Assembly: GCA_964036315.1 (NCBI GenBank)
Contig: OZ038495.1
Location: 23,780,190 to 23,844,189, forward strand
DNA: 64,000 nucleotides
Direction: 5' to 3'
DNA from: Acanthosepion esculentum
Taxonomy: Eukaryota; Mollusca; Cephalopoda; Sepiida; Sepiidae
Below are positions 1-33,789 of this stretch, piece by piece. The position numbers and the translations under genes were made by a program. The number at the start of each line of letters is the position of its first letter. Positions within the stretch are counted from its first letter, which is position 1. The notes beneath the pieces were generated by a model. That model did not search any database. It had not been told where the DNA came from and worked only from the letters and a program-made list of their open reading frames with translations.

Positions 1-190
1 AAGCGGAATAAAGGGAAACGTCTAGTAACCTACCCCTGATCTTGTGTAAAATGGATGACAGAACAAGGAGTTGAAAGTATAGTAAAAAACAAACATTGCT
101 ATAAGATACAAAGGATAGGAAGTTGTGGGGAACTATGAACACCAACTCCTTGAAAGGAACTAGAAGAAGCGTCAAAATTAAATAAAAATA
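1..190 (+). mobile_element. LINE retrotransposon, 3' end fragment
   Basis: The first 190 bases read, with frame breaks, as the extreme C-terminus of a LINE reverse-transcriptase ORF: a run like KWMTEQGVESIVKN followed by an IQRIGSCGEL stretch. The same C-terminal segment recurs at 56.3-56.7, 58.8-59.2 and 62.3-62.6 kb, where it is preceded by an LKFLGHI-type motif and an ENLILTGKIEGK-type motif. The element runs off the left edge, so its length is unknown. It is a dead 5'-truncated or window-truncated copy. The assignment to one LINE family rests on these internal matches and general knowledge of LINE C-termini. Confidence 0.6.
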
Positions 191-309
191 TATGAATTTT
201 CAGCGCGTATTTTCCATTTGACAATAAACTTTAACAAAGTTAAATTATTAAGAATCCAAAAGCGTTTTCACCTCTTTATGGATGACGAATTATTTTCCAC
301 CCCTCAAAT

Positions 310-343
<34 letters not shown>

Positions 344-357
344 AGATGGGGGGGGGG
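310..357. repeat. (CT)n microsatellite ending in a poly-G run
   Basis: A CT dinucleotide tract with a few interruptions is followed by about ten consecutive G. Two short open frames across it are products of the repeat and are not genes. Confidence 0.9.
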
Positions 358-713
358 GAAGACTCTCACTGTTCCATCGCTACTTCCATGGAAAGTGCAC
401 GGACAAACTGCTTTCCTTGGTACCGTCAGTTCGAACTTTCACTGTAGCGAACCAACATCATTTCCTCCTTATTCCTTTGGTGAGAAGTAAGCAGCTTCTC
501 ACAAACCACTGATCTGTGGAACCAACTCCCAAGAGGATGCTTCCCTGATCACTACAATGTTAACCTAATTAAGTCTAGAGTTAACCGTTATTTCGCCCAC
601 CTATCCGCCTAAAATGTCCTTCTTACACCACAACCCTCTATCTTGAATGGCTTTCAGGCCTTGTACAGGGTGAACCTCACTGTAAAAAAAGCATGGTGTA
701 AAGTAAGTAGGAA

Positions 714-739
714 CACACACACACACAGACACACACACA

Positions 740-801
<62 letters not shown>

Positions 802-808
802 CTCTCTC
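714..808. repeat. (AC)n microsatellite with a short (TC)n end
   Basis: A long AC tract with a few CAGAC interruptions passes into a short TC tract. It directly precedes the 5S-like SINE head. Confidence 0.95.
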
Positions 809-829
809 TTGAAACAACAGTTCACGTAT

Positions 830-880
830 GATCGCCGAAGTTAAGCAACGTGGAGCCTGGTCAGTACCTAGATGGGTGCA
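830..880 (+). repeat. 5S rRNA-like segment (SINE head)
   Basis: This stretch matches the internal promoter part of eukaryotic 5S rRNA. It has an A-box-like AAGTTAAGCAACGT followed by CAGTACCTAGATGGGTG, the intermediate element and start of the C box (5S consensus AAGCTAAGCAGGGT and TAGTACTTGGATGGGAG). The rest of a 5S gene is absent on both sides, so this is not a working rRNA gene. A tRNA-like piece follows 20 bases later, suggesting a compound 5S/tRNA SINE head. It could instead be a chance juxtaposition of a 5S pseudogene and a SINE. Confidence 0.6.
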
Positions 881-900
881 GTAAGCTTGGATGCGCGCGT

Positions 901-956
901 GGTGTAACGAATTGGACGCTTGGGACTGAAAATCAGAGAACCGTGTTCCAATTCCA
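901..956 (+). repeat. tRNA-like segment (SINE head)
   Basis: The sequence opens with GGTGTAACGAATTGGACGC and ends with CCGTGTTCCAATTCC, spaced like a pol III A box and B box (B consensus GGTTCGAATCC). It lacks a convincing cloverleaf and acceptor stem, so it is tRNA-derived and not a tRNA gene. It lies just behind the 5S-like piece. Confidence 0.45.
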
Positions 957-1134
957 ATTGGATTCTTTATAGTCACTTATGTGCAAATATTCTTGGGAAG
1001 GGGTATGGATCCTCCTGTTCTTCCCACCCATCTATGACGTGTATCAATAAATCATTATATCCGAAAAATCTTTACAATTTAAAAAATATTTTAAACAACC
1101 GTTGATAAGCACACACACGCACACACACGCGCGT

Positions 1135-1166
1135 TCACGCACGCACGCACGCACGCACGCACGCAC
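1135..1166. repeat. (ACGC)n microsatellite
   Basis: About eight ACGC units follow a shorter ACACACGC run that starts near 1110. No coding content. Confidence 0.9.
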
Positions 1167-1684
1167 AAGTATGCTATTTTGTCTGAGATAGAACTTTTAG
1201 AATTTGCATGTCGTTCTATGTTTCCCACTAACACAGTCATGTTAAACGATCATTTTTCCTTAAAAACCGTTGCAGTCATAAGCCACAGCAATTGTATCCT
1301 TTTTCAACCATGTGATATAATTTAATAATATAACAGTTAAGTGATATGTATTGCAATTCAGGCATTAATCTTATTATAACGCTATTCTATTATAATGTTC
1401 GCTAATGCAAGTTTCTATTTTTTTTTTAATAATTTGTTTACTTGTTACCGCCTGTGTTAGGATTCATTTTTTTATGCCTGTATATTTTTCAACGACCAAA
1501 AGGAAAAAACAGTTTTGTTCTGAATTATTTTTTTTCACAAGTGTTTTTACTTCTCAAATTTCACAGGATATTTTTAGTGAGTTGGGTTTATGCTTTTTAA
1601 TGACTTGTTCAAAAAAACAATTTGGTTAGCAACGTTTGAACGGATCCCAGACTCGAATTCTCTTTGGCTTTCTTTAAGTTTACG

Positions 1685-1778
1685 AAGCCACACTAACCAA
1701 AAATGTAACTAAATACATACTGTAGGTTAGTGGTTACTAAAGTCTTTTGTCAGACCACTGTTATTGAGTCATTATTAC
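1685..1778 (+). repeat. Direct repeat R1, left copy
   Basis: About 90 bases, including CCAAAAATGTAACTAAATAC, GTTAGTGGTTACT and TCTTTTGTCAGACCAC, recur in the same orientation at 2315-2408. The pair brackets a mariner relic. Confidence 0.85.
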
Positions 1779-1859
1779 ACAAGTATAAAAACAATCCTTG
1801 CCGTTTGTTATGTGTGTGAAGAAGTGATCACTGATACACAAATGAAAATACTCATAGCT

Positions 1860-2300
1860 CGACCCGCGCGAGGAAACATGGCGGTGTCGAAGCATCTTCT
1901 TCGGGGTTGTTTGCGTTATGACTTCATGGTGGACTTGTCCGCAGCCACATTAAGTCACCGAATACGTCACTTTGGGCGGCCACAGATCCTCGATGATGAG
2001 ACTCTGAAGGCGGACGACAACCTGCGGTGAGCTTGCCGAACGTTTCCAGGATGCTGACTTCACCAACATCGTACAGGAAAGGCTTACAAGATGAATAAGT
2101 GGGTGCACCACACACTGTCGGAAGCCAACAAGGAACAACGAGTGACAGCTTGTTTCTCGTTGATTTCTCGGCATGGCAACGTACCCCTATTTGACCGAGA
2201 ACTCAACAGTGAGGAAAATTGTGCCCTTTATGACACTCCCGGGCGTGTCAGATATTGGGTGTCACCACCGGACCATGTGCCTCACACCACAGTGTTTTAA
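1860..2300 (+). pseudogene. Mariner-family transposase relic
   Basis: Conceptual translation across two or three frames gives pieces typical of mariner transposases in the right order. These are a GRPQILDDETLKADDN segment (the GRPS...LDDE hinge after the paired-like DNA-binding part), then MNKWVHHTLSEANKEQR (family consensus KLDKWVPHELTE), then a LISRHGNVPLFDRELNSEEN segment around the first catalytic Asp (consensus FLDRIVTGDEKW), ending near YWVSPPD. The catalytic D-E is changed (DEKW to SEEN), and stops and frameshifts break the frame near 2030 and 2090. The rest of the catalytic core is missing. It is a dead fragment. Confidence 0.75.
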
Positions 2301-2314
2301 AGCCACAGTGTTTA

Positions 2315-2408
2315 AAGCCACAGTAACCAAAAATGTAACTAAATACCTATTACAGATTAGTGGTTACTGAATTCTTTTGTCAGACCACATTTAGTGAATC
2401 ATTATCTC
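2315..2408 (+). repeat. Direct repeat R1, right copy
   Basis: Right-hand partner of the repeat at 1685-1778, with scattered substitutions. The two copies lie about 540 bases apart around the mariner relic. Confidence 0.85.
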
Positions 2409-2419
2409 AGAAATACCTC

Positions 2420-4370
2420 TTATTTTCGTTTAATATCATACTATTTGATGCTGAATAAATGGAACACAGATATTCTATAGCAAAGATGATAGCTTTAGAA
2501 CATTTTTATCAAAATTTATAAATTAATAATTTTAATTACTAAATATATATAAATAATTGAGGTAAACTTTGAATGAAAAATGAGAAGAGAAATGAATTCC
2601 GAAAAACGTTCAATTTCAAAATTAATAGTTTTGATTTAATTCTGCTTTTTAAATTTTAAATTTCAAATTTGTGGAAACGTCTCTGAAGTTTGTATGGACA
2701 AAGTGTAATCTTTAGAATCTTGCTATCTAAAGAATAGCTTTCACTTCGTTCAGTTCAAAAAATGTTTGGATCTTTCAGAAAAATATTTTTCTATTTCGAA
2801 TTGAGTTTATTATCTCGTTATTGACATTCGTAAAGGTGCAAGGGATTACTAGGAGTGAAAGAAAATGAAAAGAATAGGATTCAGAAAGACAGAAGATGGC
2901 GATTGACGTTACATTAAAATTTTTTGAAGATTCTAAGTAGCAGGTTGGCAAGAACCCCGTAAGAGATTTCCACAGGTGAGAAGTGCAGGAAAGGAAACTA
3001 TTAAAATAGAACTAGCATTTACATCTATCTAATTTAACAGTAAAACGACGAGACCTAGTTGCCAGTCTAGTAGTATGTTTAAATTCACGCGATCGATCTA
3101 CCAAGCCCATTAGAACAATTACAATGAAAATATTTATAGAAAGACAGAGGGAAGCCAATTTAAGGCGATGGGAAAGTTACTCAAGTCAAGATGCCAGGTG
3201 AGGACCGATTACATTGCATTCTTAGGGGTTTGTTGAGAATCTCAAGATACATAGCAGTAGCATTAGACCAGATGTAGCATCAATATTCAATAAACTGTCG
3301 AATAATAGATTTATAAATAGGTAAGATGTAATCTGACGAGAAAAATTGTCTGACACGACACTGAACCAAATTTCCTATGAAGTAGAAAATTCACGGTGAA
3401 GGCAGTAACGGAACAAATTAGAAAAAATATTCGCCGACAAATTAGCCTGTGAGATAGTTGGAAGAATTATTGAAATGCACAAAGGTTGAACTAATTGAAC
3501 AGCTACAACAAAGGCAGAATTAATTCTATTGTTTGTTCAAATTTAATTTCGATTATAAAATATATTAATGAATATTCACTGAAGCTATTAATGTCTTGTG
3601 ATAGCATTATTACCAACATGACAATATTACTATCCGAATGCGTTTGTAAAATGTCTCATAACGTTGAGAGGCAATTTTGGTTAAAAGTCTAGTTTTTGTA
3701 GGAAGTTCTATCCTTGCAGGGTTGAGCACACTTGTTGCTTTGCGGTAGATTAACTCAAGATTAATATATTTTGCAGTATTGAGTTAGAACCATAATGTCT
3801 GTATCGAATACGTGTACTTGTCACAGGTTAAGTTTAGCTGAAAAAGGACCAAGGAGAAGTTGCCGCGGCACAGTGCTCTGCAATGCTACTCTTTCAAACC
3901 CAGTCATACACTAGTGAGGCCGAGCTGACTGTATACTCTAGACTTTACAGCATACTTACCTAAGTTTAGTAAATAACGAGTGCGCCTAACTTTGTGTCTG
4001 TGGCTTGCATTATTCATGTTGAATTATTTTCGTATGCATTAGAATTAACTTATTCTGACTTTTACTTGTACTTCCTACCTATCCTACTGCAGTCAGTTCG
4101 AACAGATATTCTCTTATACTTGTAGCGTTTAACTCGACGTAAAAAACTCGACTTTAAAAATTTAAATACAAAGGTTGCGCATCGGAACAAATCGCCCTAA
4201 GATATGCTAACTAGATATCCGTTTTGCGTTAACTTTCGAACGACATTTTTCAGAGTGTGTAAACAGTTTACAGATTAAATAACGTGTTGAATGCAACTTA
4301 TACAAAAATGCTGACGAGTGGAAATTGGTTAAGAGGAAACAACATGTGCAATAATCACCATATATGCGTT
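2420..4370. other. AT-rich stretch without a recognised gene
   Basis: No coding or RNA feature recognised on either strand. An open frame of 65 codons at 3495-3692 shows no known motif and is probably chance in AT-rich DNA. Confidence 0.5.
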
Positions 4371-4384
4371 TAGTTAGTGCTTTC

Positions 4385-4925
4385 GTTGTGTAGGTTTATT
4401 TGCGTACATAAGTGTCTATCATTATTTAAAATTTGAGTGGTTATATAAATTAGTTATGTAATGTTATAAGTACTTCGATAATCCCGCATGTTCGTTGGGC
4501 ATCGGATGAAATTCTCTCACGGCAGTTGGATAATTAGTTAAATTAAATAAACAATGTTTTTTTATTTGGTACTTTGCCATATTGCAATGGTTATATAAGA
4601 CACATTTGCTATTAGCAATTCTGGTTTTCTGAAACATATGTAATAATCTATTGTCTTAAGAACAAAGTTTTTGCTTTATAGATAGAATAGACTTTGTAGA
4701 AATTCAGGTAATTGCGACTATGATGAATGCCATCCGATTGAACTCTTTCTATTTGAATCAGCTAACCTCAGTAAAAACTTAATAAGTGCATTAGCGTACG
4801 TAAGTGTCAGTTATTATTTAGACATTTGTGCGGTTATACATTATTGGCTACGTAATATCGTAAGTCGTTTCTCTAAGAGTCTGTTAGGTCTGTTAGAAAA
4901 TGGATGAAACTTTAACTCAGTATTT
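4385..4925 (+). repeat. Direct repeat pair about 400 bases apart
   Basis: A segment at 4385-4530 (GCGTACATAAGTGTC, GTGGTTATA, ATGTAATGTTATAAGT, GCATCGGATGAAA) recurs at 4785-4920 as GCGTACGTAAGTGTC, GCGGTTATA, ACGTAATATCGTAAGT and AAATGGATGAAA. This is an old tandem duplication or part of a repeated element. The Helitron helicase scrap lies about 300 bases downstream. Confidence 0.6.
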
Positions 4926-5232
4926 GGTTACTTTAATCAGTAATAATGATTTCAATATTTATCGGATAAGTACTGTAATTGAAAGATTATTTTTGGTAAC
5001 TGTATATCATCTTAAAATTTTCCACTTTAATCCTAAAGAGTACCTGAAAATTTGACATTTATTTGAAACTTTTTGGACGCGTGTTGAAATCATCACAGTA
5101 TTTAGTATTTTTGAAGTTATCGCTAACATTTTTGCAAACCAATCGATGAAATTTAAATAAGCTTATTTGTTTGGAAAAAATACTTTGACAAAAAATCCCT
5201 ACATGGCAGGTTAATAATTTCTTTAATTTAAC

Positions 5233-5450
5233 TTTATAGGAATCCATGATAAACAATGTCTTTAAGAAATTTTCTTTTTTCCTTCTTAACAGCTAATAAT
5301 AAATTCTTAGGATTTCTTACTTCTGAGCATGCAACATACAACTGGCCATACGTAAATATTTCTTTCTGGAGCCAAATTCATACATTTGGATCCGTTTGAC
5401 CTTGTGATTTGTCTATCGTTCTCGCAAACGCAGAGCGGACTGTAAACCGG
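5233..5450 (-). pseudogene. Helitron/Pif1-type helicase C-terminal relic
   Basis: Read on the minus strand with small frame breaks, this gives VRSAFARTIDKSQGQTDPNV, then FTYGQLYVACSEVRNPKNL, then a KDIVYHGFL-like end. That is the order seen at the C-terminus of the Pif1-like helicase of Helitrons: MTINKSQGQT (motif V/VI region), HGQLYVALSRV, then NIVYKEVL. Only about 70 residues remain; no Rep/HUH part and no confident CTRR-hairpin terminus were found. The fragment is dead. Confidence 0.7.
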
Positions 5451-6100
5451 ATTCTTGTATATAAAAATTTAAAGATATGCAAAAAACAATATTGCATTTT
5501 TGTTAAATAAGTATTGGTTATTGTAATCATTAAATTGATTTTAAAATAGTGGAAGTATTTTTATGTTAAATAATAAAACTTTTAATTTTTCCAAAAAAAT
5601 GAATGAAAATTTGTTGTACTAAGCTATGAACCCAAATAAAACCAATTGTACTTTGCACCCACTTTTTGGATTCGATCAGTCAATGTATGTCTATTTTAGA
5701 GGTGCAACTGACTGACTAACGAAAGTCATAGAATTTTATATAAAGATGTAATCGCACTCGCAGAGCAATAATATGGCTCGAGATTTTATAGCTGCGAAAT
5801 GACGCATTTTAGAATAACTCAAGTGTTTAACTAGAAAATGAAAAGGGCCAACGTAGAAAAGAAAACCGCGTAGTTCATATCCTAACCATGTGGAATCGCT
5901 TGTAAAAATGGATGCGAAATATCCTCCAAATTTTTGCATTACAGAGAAATAATATTTTTATCTTAATTTATCAACAAAAAGTGTCCGCTTTTTAACTAAA
6001 AAAATTCAAAGTGTATGAAAACCATGTACTGATTTCAACTTTTAAGGAACCTCGTTGGTGGTTCACCGCTGTAGCCTCGTAATTTGTTAAAACTACTTAC

Positions 6101-29995
<23,895 letters not shown>

Positions 29996-30426
29996 GTTTT
30001 TCTTGATATTCCCTTATCTTTCGAGCTGAAAATCATATATACAGTGTTTTCGCCTTTGTCTCGCAATTTAATAAATACAAATATCGTATTATTCTGATAT
30101 GTACATGTAGCCTTTCGGTAATTAAGTATATACATATATATATATATATATATATAATTCAAAAGCTAATTGCTTCAACCAATCAGCGTGTGCCTATGAC
30201 GTAAATATCTGCTGCAAAATCATTAAATTTGATGTACTTGTCGTGGTTTAGTGCTAAACAAACCTTAGTGTCTGTTTCGCGACCAATGCAATTGTGTGAA
30301 ATTTGACCCACATATTAATAAAATCTATCTATAAGCATCAGATGCATTAACTTCATTAAGTTTTATATGTTAATATCAAGATCTTAATGATAATTACAAT
30401 TGCAAACTGCCTGTTACAACAGTTTA

Positions 30427-30535
30427 GGTCAAGGCTCACATCTTTTGCATGCAGCTTCACAGGTACGTTTACCCACGATGTTATCAGCACACTTTTCATG
30501 TACAGTAGCAGAATTAGAACAACGTTGAAGAGCCT
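30427..30535 (-). CDS. Possible last exon of a Cys-rich (ShK-like) domain protein
   Basis: A minus-strand frame after a good acceptor (GGTTACAG|) reads ALQRCSNSATVHEKCADN, then IVGKRTCEAACKRCEP and a TGA stop at 30427. Five Cys with a CxxxCxxC end resemble the tail of an ShK-type domain, which occurs in many secreted animal proteins and not only in toxins. No partner exon is identified. It lies about 430 bases upstream of the transporter's start codon on the same strand, so it could also be a chance frame in the 5' flank. Confidence 0.25.
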
Positions 30536-30636
30536 GTAACCGATACAACATAAAGCATAAAGTCTTCATTGGCGCATTGTTATTTTCAAATGATTCAGAA
30601 TGCACGGAATAATATTATAAGAGACACGTGACTGAA

Positions 30637-30721
30637 GAAGAAGAAGAAGAAGAAGAAGAAGAAGAAGAAGAAGAAGAAGAAGAAGAAGAAGAAGAAGAAG
30701 AAGAAGAAAAAGAAGAAGAAT
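30637..30721. repeat. (GAA)n microsatellite
   Basis: GAA repeats, with one AAA interruption. Confidence 0.97.
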
Positions 30722-30832
30722 TAACGAGAACACGAAGCAAATGCAATAAAAGATTAAACTGAAAGGGTAAAAACTTTGCTGCCCCTCCCCAGAAGGGATA
30801 CAGTATTACAATGTACATTAACCCTTAAAGTT

Positions 30833-30833
<1 letters not shown>

Positions 30834-30914
<81 letters not shown>
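30834..30914. repeat. (TA)n microsatellite
   Basis: Uninterrupted TA tract. Confidence 0.97.
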
Positions 30915-30920
<6 letters not shown>

Positions 30921-31043
30921 AAGGAAATAACAGTAAGATATAAAATCCGGTGTTCTTATAGATATTTTTATTTTTACACAATAGTGCTCTATGTAAATTT
31001 AAATTTACAGAGCATTAATATTATAAATTAATAGATTTGAAAT

Positions 31044-31271
31044 ATGGTTTTACCGCTACACAGTGATAACCATGTTTCAGAAATGGAAGCTAAAGCCCCT
31101 GAATTTAATTTTGTTATTAAACCAAAGACATTAGTTCCATTTCCTCATCAAGCGAATTTTGGAGTAACTTACTTTTTAAAATTTACGGTTGTTAACGGCA
31201 CAGGAAAGATTCATAGTTTGAGGGTTTCCAAGGTTACCGATAAATCCATTCATCTAGACAAGGGGTGGTAG
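31044..31271 (+). CDS. Unrecognised open reading frame, 75 codons
   Basis: Starts MVLPLHSDNHVSEMEAKA and runs through FNFVIKPKTLVPFPHQANFG and FLKFTVVNGTGKIHSLRV to a TAG. The composition looks protein-like (alternating hydrophobic and charged residues, few low-complexity runs) and it is not in a microsatellite. I recognise no family, and no splice partner or regulatory site is clear. A repeat-derived fragment is as likely as a small gene. Confidence 0.25.
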   Translation: MVLPLHSDNHVSEMEAKAPEFNFVIKPKTLVPFPHQANFGVTYFLKFTVVNGTGKIHSLRVSKVTDKSIHLDKGW

Positions 31272-31449
31272 AGGGTTCAATTTTTAATTTTCGTTGTATC
31301 AGTTAATAGTTACATTTGAAAGCGGGGTTATGTTTAGGGATGGGTAGGGATGTATCTTTTAACAAATTCTGACATCCGCTAAATTCATGTCATCTGGGTT
31401 TTTTTCTAACGGCAAAAATTCTTATGGTATTTTTTCTATTTGTATATTT

Positions 31450-31855
31450 AAAGATTTTGAGGGACTGTTTAGGTTAGAATATGTTTTATCCACCTTTCTA
31501 AAAAATTATTTTAAATTTAATATACTATACTTCTAGTTAAAAACCAAGTAAATGTATTAGGATTACTTACAGTATTTAAAATTATTTATTCTTATCGAGT
31601 ATAAGTAAATATTATTTTATTTTATTTTATTTTATGTAAACTTTATGACAATGACGGCAAAGGTGGTTAAATTATTTCACTAATTCGATAAACTTTTATT
31701 TATAAATTTAGTATTATAAATGTATATATGTATGTATAAAGTACATTTAATGTTCAATATTATATTCTAACTTATTAATTTCATTTGACTTTCTGTGTTC
31801 ACTTGGATTCTTTTCAGTGTTTGAATTGCTTTGAGAGAGGTGTTATGGTTAGAGT
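31450..31855 (-). mobile_element. Penelope-like element, 5'-truncated tandem copy
   Basis: This stretch is a diverged head-to-tail repeat of 31870-32340. TTTAGGTTAGAATATGTTTT (31469) matches TTTAGGTTAGAATCTGTTTT (31888), CAATGACGGCAAAG (31649) matches CAATGACGACATAA (32126), and CTTGGATTCTTTTCAGTG matches TTTGGATTCTTTTAGGTG-like text near 32293. It holds the last part of the Penelope ORF and its 3' UTR in minus orientation and stops where the longer copy's 3' UTR ends. Tandem partial copies are known for this class. Confidence 0.7.
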
Positions 31856-32097
31856 CCGTTTTATTTAATTACAATTTTAAAAGATGTTTAGGTTAGAATC
31901 TGTTTTATTTAATTTCAATTTTAAAACATTTTTTAAAATTCTACTTTCAAATTTAACTTTTAAATTTAATCGGCTATATTTCTTTATAAACCCAGTAAAT
32001 GTAATATAATTATCTACATTATTTAAAATTATTTATACCCATCAAATATGTGTATGCATAATAATCAGGTAATTTTTTTTTTTTTTTTATAGATTAT
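31856..32097 (-). mobile_element. Penelope element 3' UTR
   Basis: AT-rich non-coding tail following the ORF stop. It is repeated in the truncated tandem copy at 31450-31620, which shows it belongs to the element. It includes a poly-T run at 32070-32089. Confidence 0.65.
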
Positions 32098-33786
32098 TTA
32101 AAGATTATTTAAAGAAAACTTTTGGCAATGACGACATAAAATAGCTATTTCATTTCTCTGATTCAGTAAATTTTTATTTTTTATAAACTTAGTAATATAT
32201 AGTTTCTCATGTATGCATAAAGGACATGGGTCATTTAATGACCTACATATTCTAGCCCTTCTTATTAACTTCCATTTCACTGTAGGTGTTTTATTGGATT
32301 CTTTTAGGTGCCAAAAGTACTTCGAGAGAGATGTTTGACTTTTATACTTATTTATCCTAAACGAGGATTGATGTTGGTTGAACCTCTTTTTGAACTCATG
32401 GCTAGTGCAACCTATATAAATTTTTATGTTTTCAGGGTTTTCAATAGAAGATATATTACATTGGTATACTACTGATTCCATGCAACATTTATTTTGTAAA
32501 GGACAGTTTTGAGGGTTTCTACAATTACATAATTTTTGTTCACCCTCATTAGTTGTTGTTTGTATTTTTCCCTTGTCTGCACTTTTTTGGTTCTGGTATA
32601 AGTGTTTATTTAAGATATTAGTATTATGTTTCTTAATAATCTTTTCTAGGTTATCAGTACAGCTATAACTTAATTTTAGTGTATTTCTATTGAAAATAGT
32701 ACTAAGTTTACTTCCACCGGGAAAATGCTTGAGTATTAATTCAAGGAATTTTTGTCCCAATTTGTTTTTTACCATTTGGTTGTATGGGGGTGTATACCAA
32801 ATTATTTTCCTGCTTCTGTTTTTCCTATGCTTACCGTTTTCATTTTTAATATAAGTTAGTTTTAGGTTTTTGTAGCCACTATCTTTTAGAGCTTTATTAT
32901 AGAAATTAATATGTTCGTCGAAAATCTTGTCATTTGCTGAATTTGTACTAATTCTTTTTCGGATAGATAAAGGTATATGTTTAATTATAGATGAGGGGTG
33001 ATTTGATTTAGGGTGTATATATAAAGGATTCGTATTGAGTTTTTTATAAGGTGTGTATGTATTGTTCTTTAAATCTAATGTTATATCAAGGAAGTTAACT
33101 TTTTTAATTTTAGTGCTGACGGTAATTTTTAAACCCATGCTTTTAAATTCTTTATATAATGCCTTTATAATTTTGTCTATTCTGAAGTTAGTAGAATTCC
33201 TAATAACCATGAGACCATCGTCCCTGTATAGACCAATGTCAGTTGAATCAATATCACGGTGCGCTGTCAGGTTGTATAAAATAAAAAGACCAATGAGATC
33301 AGAAGACTCAGCTGAGTCTAGTGATCCCATTGTGATGTCAAAGTGGTCATATGAATTTTTTACCCATTGCTCACCATTATGAATCAGTACCGATTTCTTC
33401 GCATTTAATATAATGTTCTTTTCATCCTCTGTAATATCCGTGTACTGGGTGGCAAAGTCCAACGCATTCAAGAACAGTTCTTTAGATATTGATGGGTAAT
33501 AATTTTCAATATCGAACTGCATTAGTGTACAGTTGTTTTTTGCTTTTATACAGGTGAACCAGTTTATCACGTCTTCGGTATTTATCCAAAGTTTGAGGCC
33601 TATTTTATCTTTGATTTGTTTATTTATCCTTTCAAGGATCATTTTACTAATTTTTCCTATATCTGGTCTTGTAGGATTAATTATCCTTGTAGTCGGATTT
33701 GCCTCGAAATCTGGTTTGTATATATATATATGTATCAACGACGAAATTATTCGTACACTCATCAATTTTGAATATTTTTTATCCAT
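32098..33786 (-). CDS. Penelope-like retroelement protein: reverse transcriptase plus GIY-YIG endonuclease
   Basis: An uninterrupted 562-codon frame. RT motifs in order: LMQFDIENYYPSIS (first catalytic Asp, residue 92), ITMGSLDSAESSDLIGLFIL (about 152-170), GLYRDDGLMVI (catalytic YRDD at 187-190) and VNFLDITLDL. A thumb region follows, then a Cys-rich linker (CNCRNPQNCPLQNKCC, about 420) and a GIY-YIG endonuclease start IKIYIGCTSHEFKKRFNQH at about 454. Penelope proteins usually have about 200 more N-terminal residues; here residues 1-23 (ending HIYIYK) look like microsatellite-derived text joined to the conserved PDFEANPTTRIINPT. The copy is therefore 5' truncated even though the frame is open, and the GSPLG-type motif reads GSLDSAESSD. 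Domain order is certain, activity is unlikely. Confidence 0.92.
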   Translation of the reverse strand: MDKKYSKLMSVRIISSLIHIYIYKPDFEANPTTRIINPTRPDIGKISKMILERINKQIKDKIGLKLWINTEDVINWFTCIKAKNNCTLMQFDIENYYPSISKELFLNALDFATQYTDITEDEKNIILNAKKSVLIHNGEQWVKNSYDHFDITMGSLDSAESSDLIGLFILYNLTAHRDIDSTDIGLYRDDGLMVIRNSTNFRIDKIIKALYKEFKSMGLKITVSTKIKKVNFLDITLDLKNNTYTPYKKLNTNPLYIHPKSNHPSSIIKHIPLSIRKRISTNSANDKIFDEHINFYNKALKDSGYKNLKLTYIKNENGKHRKNRSRKIIWYTPPYNQMVKNKLGQKFLELILKHFPGGSKLSTIFNRNTLKLSYSCTDNLEKIIKKHNTNILNKHLYQNQKSADKGKIQTTTNEGEQKLCNCRNPQNCPLQNKCCMESVVYQCNISSIENPENIKIYIGCTSHEFKKRFNQHQSSFRINKYKSQTSLSKYFWHLKESNKTPTVKWKLIRRARICRSLNDPCPLCIHEKLYITKFIKNKNLLNQRNEIAILCRHCQKFSLNNL

Positions 33787-33789
33787 TTC

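Noticed and set aside
830..880. Functional 5S rRNA gene
   Set aside because: Only the internal promoter part is recognisable; the 5' and 3' thirds of 5S are absent.
601..976. Open frames rich in Cys-Val or His-Thr
   Set aside because: They are translations of the (AC)n microsatellite.
5736..5939. Minus-strand frame considered as the missing last transporter exon
   Set aside because: No TM12-like segment in register, no LPET-like motif and no phase-0 acceptor in the right place.
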